Shown here in pieces: positions 1 through 11,759 of a stretch of DNA of 64,000 nucleotides. The position numbers and the translations under genes are program-made. Every line of letters starts with the position of its first letter. Position 1 is the stretch's first letter. This DNA is from Secundilactobacillus yichangensis (GTDB lineage: Bacteria > Bacillota > Bacilli > Lactobacillales > Lactobacillaceae), in contig NZ_BOLK01000004.1 of the NCBI RefSeq assembly GCF_016861565.1, forward strand, positions 177,836 to 241,835. Direction: 5' to 3'. Under the pieces are notes generated by a model. It was not told where the DNA came from. It worked only from the letters and a program-made list of their open reading frames with translations, and did no database searches.

Positions 1-1
1 T

Positions 2-1546
<1,545 letters not shown>

Positions 1547-1571
1547 ACTTGAGGAAGGATAGTGAGAGCTG

Positions 1572-2465
1572 ATGGCTGAATCAATGAGCGCTGTTCAACA
1601 CCGCATTGCTTCAACAAAGAGTACACGCCAGATCACTTCAGCGATGCAGATGATTTCAACTGCTAAGTTGAATCAGATTCAAAAAGCAGCCGTAGGTTAC
1701 CAAGACTACGTTAGCAAAGTCAAAGCTGTTGTGATGCATCTGGCAAAATCTCATCTATTGGATGGTTCCTCGAGTGATTCGCAATCCAAGCAGTCAAGTA
1801 AGACAGCATATTTAGTCATTACTTCTGATAGGGGTATGGTTGGCAGTTATAACAGTAACGTCCTTCGTGAGACCAATGAATTCATTACGAGCCACAGTGG
1901 CGATAATGAACATATGATTCTTGCAGTTGGCGGTACTGGTGCTGATTTCTATAAAAAGCGCGGTGAAAACGTGGCCTACGAATATCGTGGTGTCAGTGAT
2001 GTGCCGACTTTTAACGAAGTTAGAGAAATTGTCAAAACGATTACCTCAATGTATGATAGTGGCGTTTTCAGTGAACTCTATGTTTGCTACAGCCATTTCG
2101 TTAACCGAATCAGTTCTCGGTTCCGTGGCGAAAAGATGTTGCCAGTTGACAGTGAAACACTAAGTGGCGATGCGGCTGAGGAAACTCAAGCACAACCGCT
2201 GACAGCAACTTACGATATGGAACCTTCTGAAAAGGAAGTATTGAAAGTTGTTCTACCACAGTATTCAGAAAGCCTCATTTTTGGAGCAATCTTGGATGCT
2301 AAGACGTCTGAACACGCATCAAGTTCTAATGCTATGAAGTCGGCTTCAGATAATGCTGACGACCTCATTGCTGACCTTGAATTGCAATATAATCGTGCTC
2401 GCCAAGCAGCAATTACGACTGAAATTACTGAAATTACTGGTGGGCAAGAGGCATTGAATAATTAA
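1572..2465 (+). CDS. atpG: F1Fo ATP synthase subunit gamma
   Basis: This is the central rotor shaft of F1, 297 aa. The N-terminus ([15 protein letters not shown], then [14 protein letters not shown]) is the conserved coiled-coil start of the gamma family. The C-terminus ([19 protein letters not shown]) is the second helix of the coiled coil. The middle, around residues 195-215, holds a poorly conserved acidic insert, as is common in lactobacilli. It lies 25 bases after atpA and 22 bases before atpD in the same operon, with a GAGGAAGG ribosome site upstream. Confidence 0.97.
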   Translation: MAESMSAVQHRIASTKSTRQITSAMQMISTAKLNQIQKAAVGYQDYVSKVKAVVMHLAKSHLLDGSSSDSQSKQSSKTAYLVITSDRGMVGSYNSNVLRETNEFITSHSGDNEHMILAVGGTGADFYKKRGENVAYEYRGVSDVPTFNEVREIVKTITSMYDSGVFSELYVCYSHFVNRISSRFRGEKMLPVDSETLSGDAAEETQAQPLTATYDMEPSEKEVLKVVLPQYSESLIFGAILDAKTSEHASSSNAMKSASDNADDLIADLELQYNRARQAAITTEITEITGGQEALNN

Positions 2466-2481
2466 TGACGGGAGGAATTAA

Positions 2482-3900
<1,419 letters not shown>

Positions 3901-3913
3901 GGAGGGGTTCTAA

Positions 3914-4342
3914 TTGGCTGATGATCAATCAGTTTTAACCGTTAGTATCGTAACCCCCGATGGTAACGTCTATGATAACGAGCAAGTTAAGATGCTAGTC
4001 GTAAAGACGCAGCTTGGTGAACTCGGTATTATGGCCAACCACGTTCCTGTGATTGCTTCGTTAGCATTTGATGAAGCACGTATCCAATCAGCCAACGGTG
4101 ATCAGAAAGATAAAATTGCCGTAAATGGCGGTTTCATCGAATTCTCTGACAATGTTGCAACCATTGTCGCTGACTCTGCGGAAAAACAAGATGAAATCGA
4201 TGTTGAACGTGCTCAAAACGCTAAGAAACGGGCTGAAGCTCGGATCAAAAAAGCGCAAGATGCACACGATAAAGATGAACTTGCACGTGCAGAAGTTGCA
4301 CTTCGGCGGGCGATCAATCGAATTAACGTTGCTGGCAAGTAA
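3914..4342 (+). CDS. atpC: F1Fo ATP synthase subunit epsilon
   Basis: This is the regulatory epsilon subunit, 142 aa. It has an N-terminal beta-sandwich (residues about 8-90, with the conserved LGELGIMANHVPV) and a C-terminal two-helix domain rich in Ala, Lys and Arg (residues about 95-142). In this family the helices can extend to inhibit ATP hydrolysis. The start is TTG at 3914, set by GGAGGGG seven bases upstream; no ATG fits. It is the last gene of the atp operon and is followed at once by a strong terminator. Confidence 0.96.
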   Translation: MADDQSVLTVSIVTPDGNVYDNEQVKMLVVKTQLGELGIMANHVPVIASLAFDEARIQSANGDQKDKIAVNGGFIEFSDNVATIVADSAEKQDEIDVERAQNAKKRAEARIKKAQDAHDKDELARAEVALRRAINRINVAGK

Positions 4343-4355
4343 AATTGCAAGCGAG

Positions 4356-4389
4356 GACGCTATGCCATTTATGGCTAGCGTCTTTTTTT
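4356..4389 (+). terminator. Rho-independent terminator of the atp operon
   Basis: GACGCTA at 4356-4362 pairs with TAGCGTC at 4376-4382. An inner GCC/GGC pair extends the stem, and seven T follow. It lies 14 bases after the atpC stop. Confidence 0.93.
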
Positions 4390-4410
4390 GCTCCAAATTG
4401 AAAGCTGCAT

Positions 4411-4459
4411 AAAAAGGAAGCTGATTGTCGGGTATTTAACAATCAACTTCCCCTTTTTA
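4411..4459. terminator. Second hairpin, probably bidirectional terminator
   Basis: AAAAAGGAAGCTGATTGT (from 4411) pairs with ACAATCAACTTCC followed by CCTTTTT, with one mismatch and a loop of about 10 bases. The A tract on one side and T tract on the other would let it stop transcription both ways. It lies between the convergent atpC and lplA. The AT-rich remainder of the gap up to 4612 shows no gene. Confidence 0.7.
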
Positions 4460-4612
4460 TAAACTAATTGTTTAATTAAGTATTATCTAATGATTTGTAT
4501 TTAGGGTTTAAGAATAATTTGAGTCAGTAATTTTTAAAATGAGTTACCTGACAGCAACTTTTGATGGTTAACCTCAAATCTTGCTTTTTCAGTAAAATAT
4601 TCCACAATCATA

Positions 4613-5596
4613 TTAAAATAATAACTCAGTCAACTGTTCCGGTTGAAGACCCTTGATGGGGGTTTGCCGTAGCTGATGTTCAATCACTGGTGTGACCGCT
4701 TGGGGCTGATAGGTCTTGCCAATCAGAGCCTGTTCGAAGCGCTGAAGGTTGATATTACTAAAGAAATCACCGGAAATCTTGATTGCTGAAAAACGCTGAT
4801 GGTGATCTAAACTGAATGCAACGGCAATTACGCCAATGCCCTTTAAGTAGCGCTTATGGACGTGGTCAAAATCGCGGTGATCACTGTGCCATACCGCAGC
4901 CTCGCTAAAGTGCTCGGCGGCGATTACCCGTAAGCGGCTTTCTTCAGCAGAAGTTAAATAATCTGTTTTGGCGTTGGTGATCTCGATCAGCGCGTGTTCA
5001 AGTTGCTGTTTAAACTCCGCTGCGGTCCAGTTAGGTTGCTGTTCAATCAGGTTCACCGTTCGCTGGTGGACAGAGCTGATATGCTTTGCTTTCAGTTTTA
5101 CCGGATCGACCTTTAGCACATGTGCCATCCAGTTCAGGTTTGAATTAAACAGCAGGCTGCCGTGATGCAGACGGAAGCCGTCAGTCATGTATTGGGCGCT
5201 ACCAGAAACTTTGCGGCCGTCAACCACTAAGTCGTTACGGCTGTCATTTTGGGTTTTGATGCCGATTCGGTTCAGTGCTTGACTGACTAGACTCAAACCC
5301 GAAGTGAAATCAATGGTAGTGTCTTGAGTAGGCGTGATCAGAGTGAACTGACAGCCGCCTTGATCGTTATAAATGGTACCGCCACCCGACAATCGTCTGA
5401 CTGCGGCAATGTGGTTAGCTTCTATAAAGGGGCGATTAAGCTCATTTTCAGCGGTTTGATACTTACCTAACATGACGGTCGGTGTTGTAGACCATAACAG
5501 TAAAACCGGTTCAGAGGGGCGCTTTTCAGTCATTAAATAGTATTCTAAAGCAAAGTTGTGTCGCACATCTAGGCTGTCGACAGGTAAGTAAATCAT
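4613..5596 (-). CDS. lplA: Lipoate-protein ligase
   Basis: This enzyme activates lipoate (or octanoate) with ATP and attaches it to the lysine of lipoyl domains. It is 327 aa, close to full-length LplA and longer than the octanoyltransferase LipM. The family motif RRLSGGGTIYND is near residues 67-78. The adenylate-contacting Lys lies in VVDGRKVSGSAQ near residue 130, followed by HHGSLLF. The C-terminal third (from about residue 250) corresponds to the LplA accessory domain. The ATG overlaps the lipA stop by four bases (ATGA), so the two are translationally coupled. It is the third gene of a lipoyl-domain/lipA/lplA operon. Confidence 0.92.
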   Translation of the reverse strand: MIYLPVDSLDVRHNFALEYYLMTEKRPSEPVLLLWSTTPTVMLGKYQTAENELNRPFIEANHIAAVRRLSGGGTIYNDQGGCQFTLITPTQDTTIDFTSGLSLVSQALNRIGIKTQNDSRNDLVVDGRKVSGSAQYMTDGFRLHHGSLLFNSNLNWMAHVLKVDPVKLKAKHISSVHQRTVNLIEQQPNWTAAEFKQQLEHALIEITNAKTDYLTSAEESRLRVIAAEHFSEAAVWHSDHRDFDHVHKRYLKGIGVIAVAFSLDHHQRFSAIKISGDFFSNINLQRFEQALIGKTYQPQAVTPVIEHQLRQTPIKGLQPEQLTELLF

Positions 5597-6489
5597 TTGT
5601 TTTCCACCGCTTCCAGCTCCTCCTTAGCTTTGTAGGAACTGCGGACAAGTGGTGAGCTGGCAACGAATTTGAAGCCGCGCTTCATTGCTTGTTTATAGTA
5701 TTCCTGATAACGCTTCATCGGTACCCATTCACGCAGGGTGTAGTTTTTGGGGCCTGGTTGGACATATTGACCAATTGTTAAGAAGTCAACGTCGATTGCC
5801 CGCAAGTCGTCCATTAACTGGTAAACTTCTTCGTCCTTTTCGCCAAGGCCAAGCATGATCCCCGTCTTGACGTACATGGTTTTAGGCGCGTGTTCCTTGA
5901 CGTACTTTAAAACGTGAAGGGAGGTCTCGTAAGTTGCACGGTTGCGAACTTTAGGCGTGATGCGGCGAACAGTTTCCATGTTGTGGTTAAAGACATCTGG
6001 GCCGGCCGCAATCACTTTATCCAAGCAGTCTTCGCGGCCTTGAAAATCAGGTGTCAGGACTTCAATGGAAGTCTTGGGATTGAGTTCCCTAATGGCGTTA
6101 ATAGTTCTGACGAATTGGTCAGCACCTAAGTCTGGTAAGTCATCCCGGTCAACGCTGGTGACCACCACGTGGGTCAGACCAAGTTTTTTAGTCGCTTGGG
6201 CAACTCGTAGTGGTTCTAGCAGGTCGACATCTTTGGGATGCCCATGTGGAATGTCGCAAAAGCGGCAGGCACGGGTGCAGTTGGGCCCTAGGATAATGAA
6301 CGAAGCTGATCCGCTGCCGAAACATTCGCCCAAGTTTGGGCAGTTAGCTTCCGCGCAAACCGTGTTTAGGTTCATTCCAGAAAGCAAGCTAGTCATCTTA
6401 TCGACTTTTTTTTGATCGTACGTTACTTTTAACCAGCTTGGCTTTGCCGGTGCTTTAGTTGGTGCAGATGTTTGTTGTTTTGCTGTCAT
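5593..6489 (-). CDS. lipA: Lipoyl synthase, radical SAM
   Basis: This enzyme inserts two sulfurs into a protein-bound octanoyl chain to make lipoyl. It is 298 aa. All cluster ligands are visible: the auxiliary 4Fe-4S set at Cys45, Cys50 and Cys56 (CAEANCPNLGEC), the radical-SAM set at Cys71, Cys75 and Cys78 (CTRACRFC), and the terminal RSSYKA that supplies the serine ligand. A GGAGGAATT ribosome site lies just before the ATG. It starts 12 bases after the lipoyl-domain gene and overlaps lplA. Many lactobacilli only scavenge lipoate, so a synthase is of some interest. No lipB or lipM gene is seen in the window. Confidence 0.95.
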   Translation of the reverse strand: MTAKQQTSAPTKAPAKPSWLKVTYDQKKVDKMTSLLSGMNLNTVCAEANCPNLGECFGSGSASFIILGPNCTRACRFCDIPHGHPKDVDLLEPLRVAQATKKLGLTHVVVTSVDRDDLPDLGADQFVRTINAIRELNPKTSIEVLTPDFQGREDCLDKVIAAGPDVFNHNMETVRRITPKVRNRATYETSLHVLKYVKEHAPKTMYVKTGIMLGLGEKDEEVYQLMDDLRAIDVDFLTIGQYVQPGPKNYTLREWVPMKRYQEYYKQAMKRGFKFVASSPLVRSSYKAKEELEAVENK

Positions 6490-6501
6490 TTTGAATTCCT
6501 C

Positions 6502-6741
6502 CTAAGCGACTTCGATAGTTGCAACTAGGTCGCCAACTTTTGTGGTTTCACCAGCAGCTACCTCTTGTGCTTTTAAGATGCCATCTTCTTGGCTTTCAAC
6601 TTGGCTGATGGCCTTTTCAGTTTCAACTTCAAACAAGACGTCGCCAGTCTTCACTGAATCGCCAGGCTGCTTGTCCCATTTACCGAAAAAGTACTCATCA
6701 GATTTGGGACTCAGCTTTGGCATATGAACTTCTTTAATCAA
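6502..6741 (-). CDS. Free-standing lipoyl-domain protein
   Basis: This is a single biotinyl/lipoyl-attachment domain of 79 aa that resembles the N-terminal domain of 2-oxoacid dehydrogenase E2 subunits (MPKLSP start, PGDSVKTGDVLFEVETEKA core). The predicted lipoylated residue is Lys43 in ETEKA. The protein stops straight after the domain (IEVA), with no linker, E1/E3-binding domain or acyltransferase domain. I chose TTG at 6741, nine bases after GGAG, which gives MIKEVHMPKLSP; upstream in-frame starts have no ribosome site. It heads the lipA-lplA operon. It may be a lipoyl carrier or a dedicated substrate for LipA, but its function is unknown. Confidence 0.85.
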   Translation of the reverse strand: MIKEVHMPKLSPKSDEYFFGKWDKQPGDSVKTGDVLFEVETEKAISQVESQEDGILKAQEVAAGETTKVGDLVATIEVA

Positions 6742-7207
6742 AATAATCATCTCCGTGAATGAAATGTTCAACTTAACGACTAAAGATTACCATCAAACGA
6801 TAAGATTGTGAAATGGCGTAAATATTCTTTGTGGATAGCGCTTTCAAACGTTGGCATAGAAGTAAAGTTGTTGAATAAATGGCACTTCACAAGGAATATG
6901 TCTGATAGTCTATTAGTATATTAAAAAGTCAATTTTAATGAATAATTAATAATTCCAAAAATAGATTAACCTAGTTAAACTAAGTGTGAAGCAGTGATCG
7001 ACTAACTTTGTGGTGAAAAAGGGATTTTTATTCGATGCAAATTTAGTCGTTTATAATGATAACTATAAAATTTATGTTACACATAAGGACTAAGATCGCG
7101 TAAAAAGTTTGCTTTGTAAAACGTAATATTACAAATGCAATAGAATTGGGGACAGAAGGCATGAAATATGCTATATTTTAGGGGTAATGCAGAAAGGAAA
7201 GTGAACC
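6742..7207. other. AT-rich divergent intergenic region
   Basis: This 466-base gap separates the lipoate operon (leftward) from DUF1146-murA (rightward). It holds the cre-like site, a TATAAT at 7052-7057, and an extended -10 (TGCTATATT, with the hexamer at 7172-7177) that probably drives DUF1146-murA. I see no convincing ORF and no tRNA. The stretch 6900-7130 is markedly AT-rich and otherwise featureless to me. Confidence 0.5.
6833..6846. promoter_or_regulatory. Candidate cre (CcpA) site
   Basis: GGATAGCGCTTTCA matches the palindromic catabolite-response consensus TGAAAGCGCTTTCA at 12 of 14 positions. It lies about 90 bases upstream of the lipoyl-domain start codon. On the minus strand the site overlaps TTGAAA, a possible -35 element, so CcpA could block the lipoate operon. 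This is inference from the motif alone. Confidence 0.45.
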
Positions 7208-7438
7208 ATGCAAACTATCGGTGCTCAGGCTTTGATGACATTAATTAGTCATTTTGTCTTTATTTTTGTGGCTTTTTGGAGTATTCAAAAACTACACATT
7301 GAGAACGTCATGCGGCTTTATCCGAGCCAAGCACGGGTACTGATCGTTTTACTGTCGGTAACAGTAGGCTATACCTGCAGCGAATTTTTCTTGAACTTTA
7401 TAGATAATGTTAGAAATTTAATTTTTCTCGTTAAATAA
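7208..7438 (+). CDS. DUF1146 family membrane protein (YwzB-like)
   Basis: This small protein of 76 aa has two predicted membrane helices (residues about 8-25 and 44-65). Its size, hydrophobicity and position between the atp operon and murA match the DUF1146/YwzB family, which occupies this slot in many Firmicutes. Its function is not known. GAAAGGAAAG precedes the ATG. Its stop overlaps the start of the longest murA frame, so it is in one transcript with murA. Confidence 0.85.
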   Translation: MQTIGAQALMTLISHFVFIFVAFWSIQKLHIENVMRLYPSQARVLIVLLSVTVGYTCSEFFLNFIDNVRNLIFLVK

Positions 7439-7461
7439 TGCAGCTTGTGGAGGGAATTTTT

Positions 7462-8766
7462 TTGGAAAAGATTATTGTACATGGCGGCCGCGAACTATCT
7501 GGGACTGTTCACATTGAAGGCGCAAAGAATGCTGTGTTGCCGATTTTAGCAGCATCGATCTTGGCTGAACATGATGATATGGTCCTCACAAACGTTCCGA
7601 TTCTATCCGACGTCTATACCATGAATAAGGTATTAAAGTTTTTGAACTTGGACGTGGATTTTGATGAAGAAACAAATACGATTCGTTTAAATGCTGCTAA
7701 AAAATTGTCAACTCAAGCACCCTTTGAGTATGTTTCTAAAATGCGTGCTTCAATCGTAGTGATGGGGCCGCTATTGGCGCGCTACGGTCATGCAAAAGTT
7801 GCGATGCCTGGTGGCTGTGCTATTGGAACGCGGCCAGTTGACTTGCATCTGAAGGGCTTTGAAGCGCTAGGGGCCACTATTGATCAGCATGATGGCTACA
7901 TTGAAGCCACTGCTGAGCGGCTGGTTGGCGCGAACATTTACCTTGATTTCCCAAGTGTCGGTGCAACCCAAAACATTATGATGGCTGCTACGTTAGCTGA
8001 GGGAACGACAACGATTGAAAATGTTGCTCGCGAACCAGAAATTGTGGATTTGGCCAATGTTTTGAATAAAATGGGTGCTAAAGTCCGTGGTGCCGGCACC
8101 GAAACGATTCGGGTAGAAGGCGTTACCAGCATGCACGGAACTGAACACTACGTTGTACAGGACCGAATCGAAGCGGGGACCTTTATGGTAGCAGCCGCCT
8201 TAACTCATGGTAATGTGTTAGTTAAGAATGCGATTGCTGAGCATAATAAGCCGTTGATTTCTAAACTTGAAGAGATGGGTGTCACGGTTTTGATTGAAGA
8301 TGATGGCGTTCGCGTCATTGGCCCCGAAACCTTGAAGCCAACTAACGTTAAAACCTTACCGCACCCCGGCTTTCCAACGGATATGCAGCCCCAGATGACC
8401 GTCCTTCATCTCTGTGCTGATGGTACGAGTACGTTAACCGAAACGGTTTTTGAAAATCGGTTCATGCACTTGGAAGAACTTCGACGGATGAACGCCAAGT
8501 TTAAAGTCGAAGGCCGGACGGTTGCCCTGTACGGACCAACCCAGTTTAACGGCGCGGAAGTAGCGGCTTCTGATTTACGGGCCGCAGCTGCATTGGTACT
8601 TGCCGGCTTAGTTGCTAACGGTTATACACAGGTGACTAATTTGAAGTATCTTGATCGTGGTTACTATAATTTCCACTTAAAGCTAAGAGCGTTAGGTGCA
8701 GAAATTGAACGGGTTAGTGTACCGGAACAAGAAGAAGTTATTCTAAAGACTAAAACGAATGATTAA
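7462..8766 (+). CDS. murA: UDP-N-acetylglucosamine 1-carboxyvinyltransferase
   Basis: This enzyme carries out the first committed step of peptidoglycan synthesis, transferring enolpyruvate from PEP to UDP-GlcNAc. It is 434 aa from TTG at 7462, which sits seven bases after GGAGGG (7449-7454). An in-frame ATG at 7438 would add eight residues not typical of the family. The catalytic Cys119 is in [11 protein letters not shown], so the fosfomycin target cysteine is present. The N-terminal substrate loop EGAKNAVLP is intact. It is co-transcribed with DUF1146 and followed by a terminator before mbl. Confidence 0.97.
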   Translation: MEKIIVHGGRELSGTVHIEGAKNAVLPILAASILAEHDDMVLTNVPILSDVYTMNKVLKFLNLDVDFDEETNTIRLNAAKKLSTQAPFEYVSKMRASIVVMGPLLARYGHAKVAMPGGCAIGTRPVDLHLKGFEALGATIDQHDGYIEATAERLVGANIYLDFPSVGATQNIMMAATLAEGTTTIENVAREPEIVDLANVLNKMGAKVRGAGTETIRVEGVTSMHGTEHYVVQDRIEAGTFMVAAALTHGNVLVKNAIAEHNKPLISKLEEMGVTVLIEDDGVRVIGPETLKPTNVKTLPHPGFPTDMQPQMTVLHLCADGTSTLTETVFENRFMHLEELRRMNAKFKVEGRTVALYGPTQFNGAEVAASDLRAAAALVLAGLVANGYTQVTNLKYLDRGYYNFHLKLRALGAEIERVSVPEQEEVILKTKTND

Positions 8767-8779
8767 TTCAACGCGGAGA

Positions 8780-8812
8780 GTTCGGAACGGCGAGTCTGTT
8801 CCGAACTTTTTT
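8780..8812 (+). terminator. Rho-independent terminator after murA
   Basis: GTTCGGAAC (8780-8788) pairs perfectly with GTTCCGAAC (8798-8806) across a nine-base loop, followed by a T run. It separates murA from the mbl promoter (TATAAT at 8841-8846). Confidence 0.93.
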
Positions 8813-8885
8813 CGCTTACCCCATCTTAGTATGGATATGCTATAATTAACGGTTGAGATAATAAGTTCAGGAGGAATTCGATAGG

Positions 8886-9893
8886 ATGGCAAAAGATATT
8901 GGTATTGACCTTGGTACCGCCAACGTTTTGATTTACGCGGTTGGCAAGGGAATCGTTTTAAACGAGCCCTCAGTTGTGGCGGTTGATACAAAGTCAAATC
9001 AAGTACTAGCAGTAGGCTCAGAAGCCTACCGGATGGTGGGACGTACCCCAAGCAACATTCGGGCAATCCGGCCATTAAAGGATGGTGTGATCTCTGACTT
9101 TGACGTCACTGAAAGCATGCTGTCATATTTTATTAGTAAATTAAGTGTAAAGGGCTTTATGGCAAAGCCGAACATTATGATCTGTGCACCTACCAATATT
9201 ACTGAAATTGAGCGCCGTGCTATTATACAGGCTGCTGAAAAGTCCGGCGGCGGCAAAGTTTATTTGGAAGAAGAACCAAAGGTTGCTGCCGTTGGTGCCG
9301 GAATGGATATTTTCAAGCCGCAAGGCAACATGGTTATCGACATTGGTGGCGGGACGAGTGACATTGCCGTCTTGTCACTTGGTGACATTGTGGCCAGCAA
9401 GTCAATTCGAATTGCCGGTGATGAGTTAAACGCTAACATTATTAATTTCTTAAAGACTCAGCATAATTTACAGGTTGGTGAACGAACCGCCGAATCTATT
9501 AAGATCAAGATCGGTTCAGCATATCCGGATGATGATCACAACGAATCTTTGGAAGTTCGTGGTCGTGATTCCGTTTCTGGTATGCCACGGTCAATCGAAG
9601 TGACATCTAAGGATATTTATCCTGCAATCAGCAGTGTCATGGATCAAATTGTCAAGGCTGCTAAAGACGTGCTGGAAGTTGTTCCACCAGAGTTGGCCGC
9701 TGATATTATCGACCGCGGCATTATGCTTACCGGTGGGGGTGCTTTACTTCACGGTGTTGATAAGCTCTTGATCGAACAGTTGAAGGTTCCGGTTGTAATT
9801 TCAGAAAACCCACTAGATAACGTAGCCAAGGGTGCCGGTATTTTATTGGAACACATGAACGCAGCGACCACCAAGAAGCATGGTCGTAGATAG
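8886..9893 (+). CDS. mbl: MreB-family actin homologue (Mbl-like)
   Basis: This is a bacterial actin that guides sidewall peptidoglycan synthesis at the membrane. It is 335 aa with the phosphate-1 motif [14 protein letters not shown] near the N-terminus, phosphate-2 [12 protein letters not shown] near residues 152-163, and the adenosine motif [12 protein letters not shown] near residue 280. A second, separate MreB lies at 38.1 kb with mreCD. Position after murA and before yidD/rodA favours Mbl, but phylogeny would be needed to settle the name. It has its own promoter (TATAAT at 8841) and an AGGAGG site. yidD follows eight bases later. Confidence 0.92.
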   Translation: MAKDIGIDLGTANVLIYAVGKGIVLNEPSVVAVDTKSNQVLAVGSEAYRMVGRTPSNIRAIRPLKDGVISDFDVTESMLSYFISKLSVKGFMAKPNIMICAPTNITEIERRAIIQAAEKSGGGKVYLEEEPKVAAVGAGMDIFKPQGNMVIDIGGGTSDIAVLSLGDIVASKSIRIAGDELNANIINFLKTQHNLQVGERTAESIKIKIGSAYPDDDHNESLEVRGRDSVSGMPRSIEVTSKDIYPAISSVMDQIVKAAKDVLEVVPPELAADIIDRGIMLTGGGALLHGVDKLLIEQLKVPVVISENPLDNVAKGAGILLEHMNAATTKKHGRR

Positions 9894-9901
9894 GAGTCGC
9901 T

Positions 9902-10177
9902 TTGAAAAGGTTATTGATGATGCTTGTGCGCGGCTATCAGCGCTTTATTTCACCGTTATTTCCGCCAACTTGCCGTTATTCACCAACCTGTTCAGCCTAC
10001 ACTTTAAAAGCACTGCAGAAACACGGTGCCATTAAAGGAACTTTAATGGGTGCAGCACGGATACTTCGCTGTAATCCGTTTGTGCACGGCGGCTATGATC
10101 CTGTCCCAGATCATTTCAGTTTAAAGCGCAACAAACAAGCTGAAATGGCCTATCTAAAAGAGATGAATTTAAAATAA
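9902..10177 (+). CDS. yidD: Membrane protein insertion efficiency factor YidD
   Basis: This is a 91-aa member of the YidD/UPF0161 family, thought to help YidC/Oxa1-type membrane insertion. The conserved core [22 protein letters not shown] and HGGYDPVP is present, with all three family cysteines. The start is TTG at 9902 after TAGGAGT. It is eight bases from mbl and 20 bases from the DUF2969 gene, in one operon. Confidence 0.94.
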   Translation: MKRLLMMLVRGYQRFISPLFPPTCRYSPTCSAYTLKALQKHGAIKGTLMGAARILRCNPFVHGGYDPVPDHFSLKRNKQAEMAYLKEMNLK

Positions 10178-10197
10178 AATTGTAAAAGGAGTTCCCC

Positions 10198-10419
10198 ATG
10201 TCTAAAAAGAAACAACCAGTCGGTGTGGCAATCGACGATGTCACGGTTAAAGGCGTTGATGGGTTACAACTGTCCATTAATAAAGAAGTAATCGGGACCG
10301 TAATGCCACTGGAAAACGGCTCTTTTGAGGCTCAAGTTGGTTCTGATCGCCCGGTCAAAGTTAAAACACAGGACGAAGCTATTGAGTACTTGATTCAAAC
10401 CTATAATCTACATCATTAA
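10198..10419 (+). CDS. DUF2969 family protein
   Basis: This small soluble protein of 73 aa matches the DUF2969 family of lactobacilli in size, sequence style (VGVAIDDVTVKG start, DEAIEYLIQTYNLHH end) and position between yidD and rodA. It has no membrane segment, cysteine or obvious catalytic motif. An AAAAGGAG site precedes the ATG. The steady neighbourhood suggests a role in cell-wall elongation, but that is only context. Confidence 0.8.
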   Translation: MSKKKQPVGVAIDDVTVKGVDGLQLSINKEVIGTVMPLENGSFEAQVGSDRPVKVKTQDEAIEYLIQTYNLHH

Positions 10420-10533
10420 TCTTCTCACTTGATATTTGAGACCTAAAAAAACGGTTAAGGATAGCAAATTTTTATCAGGATGGTGTTGAAGCCGTCTATA
10501 ATAAACGCGTGAGTGAGAGGAGGATATGATGCA

Positions 10534-11730
10534 ATGAATGAACGTCGCGAAGATGATTCAGAATCGCGAATCGACTATGGCGTTATTTTTTGCGTTCTGA
10601 TGCTGGCATTGATCGGCCTTGCGTCGATTTATGTCGCGGCAACTCATGATTCCGGTGCAACCAACGTGATGACTGTCATGGTGTCGCAGGTTGCATGGTA
10701 CGTTATCGGAACGATTGCCGTGGTCATTATTATGCAGTTTGATTCAGAACAGTTGTGGAAAGTAGCACCCTTGGCGTATTGGCTGGGAATTTTTCTGCTG
10801 ACGGCTGTGCTGGTATTTTACAGCCGTTCCTACGCGGCTTCTACCGGTGCTAAATCGTGGTTCGCTATTGGACCATTGACTTTCCAACCTTCAGAGGTGA
10901 TGAAACCAGCCTTCATCTTAATGCTGGCACGAGTTGCCAGTGACCATAATCATAAATATTATGAGCATACTACGCATTCGGATTGGCTATTATTGGGTAA
11001 AATGGTGGCTTGGCTGCTGCCAGTAGCCGTATTACTTCGGCTCCAAAATGACTTTGGGACGATGTTGGTGTTCTTTGCAATTGTGGCAGGTGTTGCACTA
11101 GTCGCGGGAATCACTTGGCGGATTATTGTTCCGGTGGCAGCTGCTTTGGCAGGTGTTGGCGGCGGGGCGTTAATGCTGGTCGCCACCACTACTGGGCGGA
11201 CGATACTGGAACATTTAGGTTTTGCATCGTATCAGTTTTCACGAATCGATACTTGGCTGAACCCGGCAAGTAACACCTCTGATCAGGGTTATCAACTATG
11301 GCAAAGTATGAAGGCCATTGGCTCTGGTGGTATTTTCGGAACTGGTTTCGATGTTTCTAAGGTATACGTTCCGGTGCGTGAATCCGATATGATCTTTTCG
11401 GTTATTGGTGAAAACTTCGGTTTTATTGGCAGTTTAATTTTGATTTTGCTCTATTTCATGTTGATCTACCAAATGATCCGAGTGACATTTGATACCAAAA
11501 ACGTATTTTATGCCTATATTTCAACCGGTGTTATCATGATGATTTTATTTCATACCTTTGAAAATATTGGGATGAATATTGGCTTGCTGCCACTGACAGG
11601 GATTCCTTTACCATTCGTCAGCCAAGGTGGGTCCGCGCTGATTGGGAATATGATAGGTATTGGCTTAATCATGTCGATGCGTTATCATAATAAGAGTTAC
11701 ATGTTTAGTCGTAACGAGGACTTTGAATAG
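10534..11730 (+). CDS. rodA: Rod-shape SEDS glycosyltransferase RodA
   Basis: This is a SEDS-family polymerase that makes glycan strands for elongation with a partner class B PBP. It is 398 aa with about ten membrane helices. Conserved SEDS features are present: AKSWFAIGPLTFQPSEVMK, the LRLQNDFGTMLVF loop, and GIPLPFVSQGGSALIGNM near the C-terminus. I chose ATG 10534, nine bases after GGAGG; a GTG at 10513 overlaps the ribosome site. The neighbours mbl and murA favour RodA over FtsW. Confidence 0.93.
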   Translation: MNERREDDSESRIDYGVIFCVLMLALIGLASIYVAATHDSGATNVMTVMVSQVAWYVIGTIAVVIIMQFDSEQLWKVAPLAYWLGIFLLTAVLVFYSRSYAASTGAKSWFAIGPLTFQPSEVMKPAFILMLARVASDHNHKYYEHTTHSDWLLLGKMVAWLLPVAVLLRLQNDFGTMLVFFAIVAGVALVAGITWRIIVPVAAALAGVGGGALMLVATTTGRTILEHLGFASYQFSRIDTWLNPASNTSDQGYQLWQSMKAIGSGGIFGTGFDVSKVYVPVRESDMIFSVIGENFGFIGSLILILLYFMLIYQMIRVTFDTKNVFYAYISTGVIMMILFHTFENIGMNIGLLPLTGIPLPFVSQGGSALIGNMIGIGLIMSMRYHNKSYMFSRNEDFE

Positions 11731-11759
11731 AGTCAAAATAATTGGTATGAGGTGAAAGT

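Noticed and set aside
4411..4459. Mobile palindrome between atpC and lplA
   Set aside because: The stem is short with A and T tracts on its sides, so an ordinary two-way terminator explains it.
8743..9075. 110-aa minus-strand frame
   Set aside because: It crosses the murA terminator and mbl promoter and mirrors mbl coding sequence.
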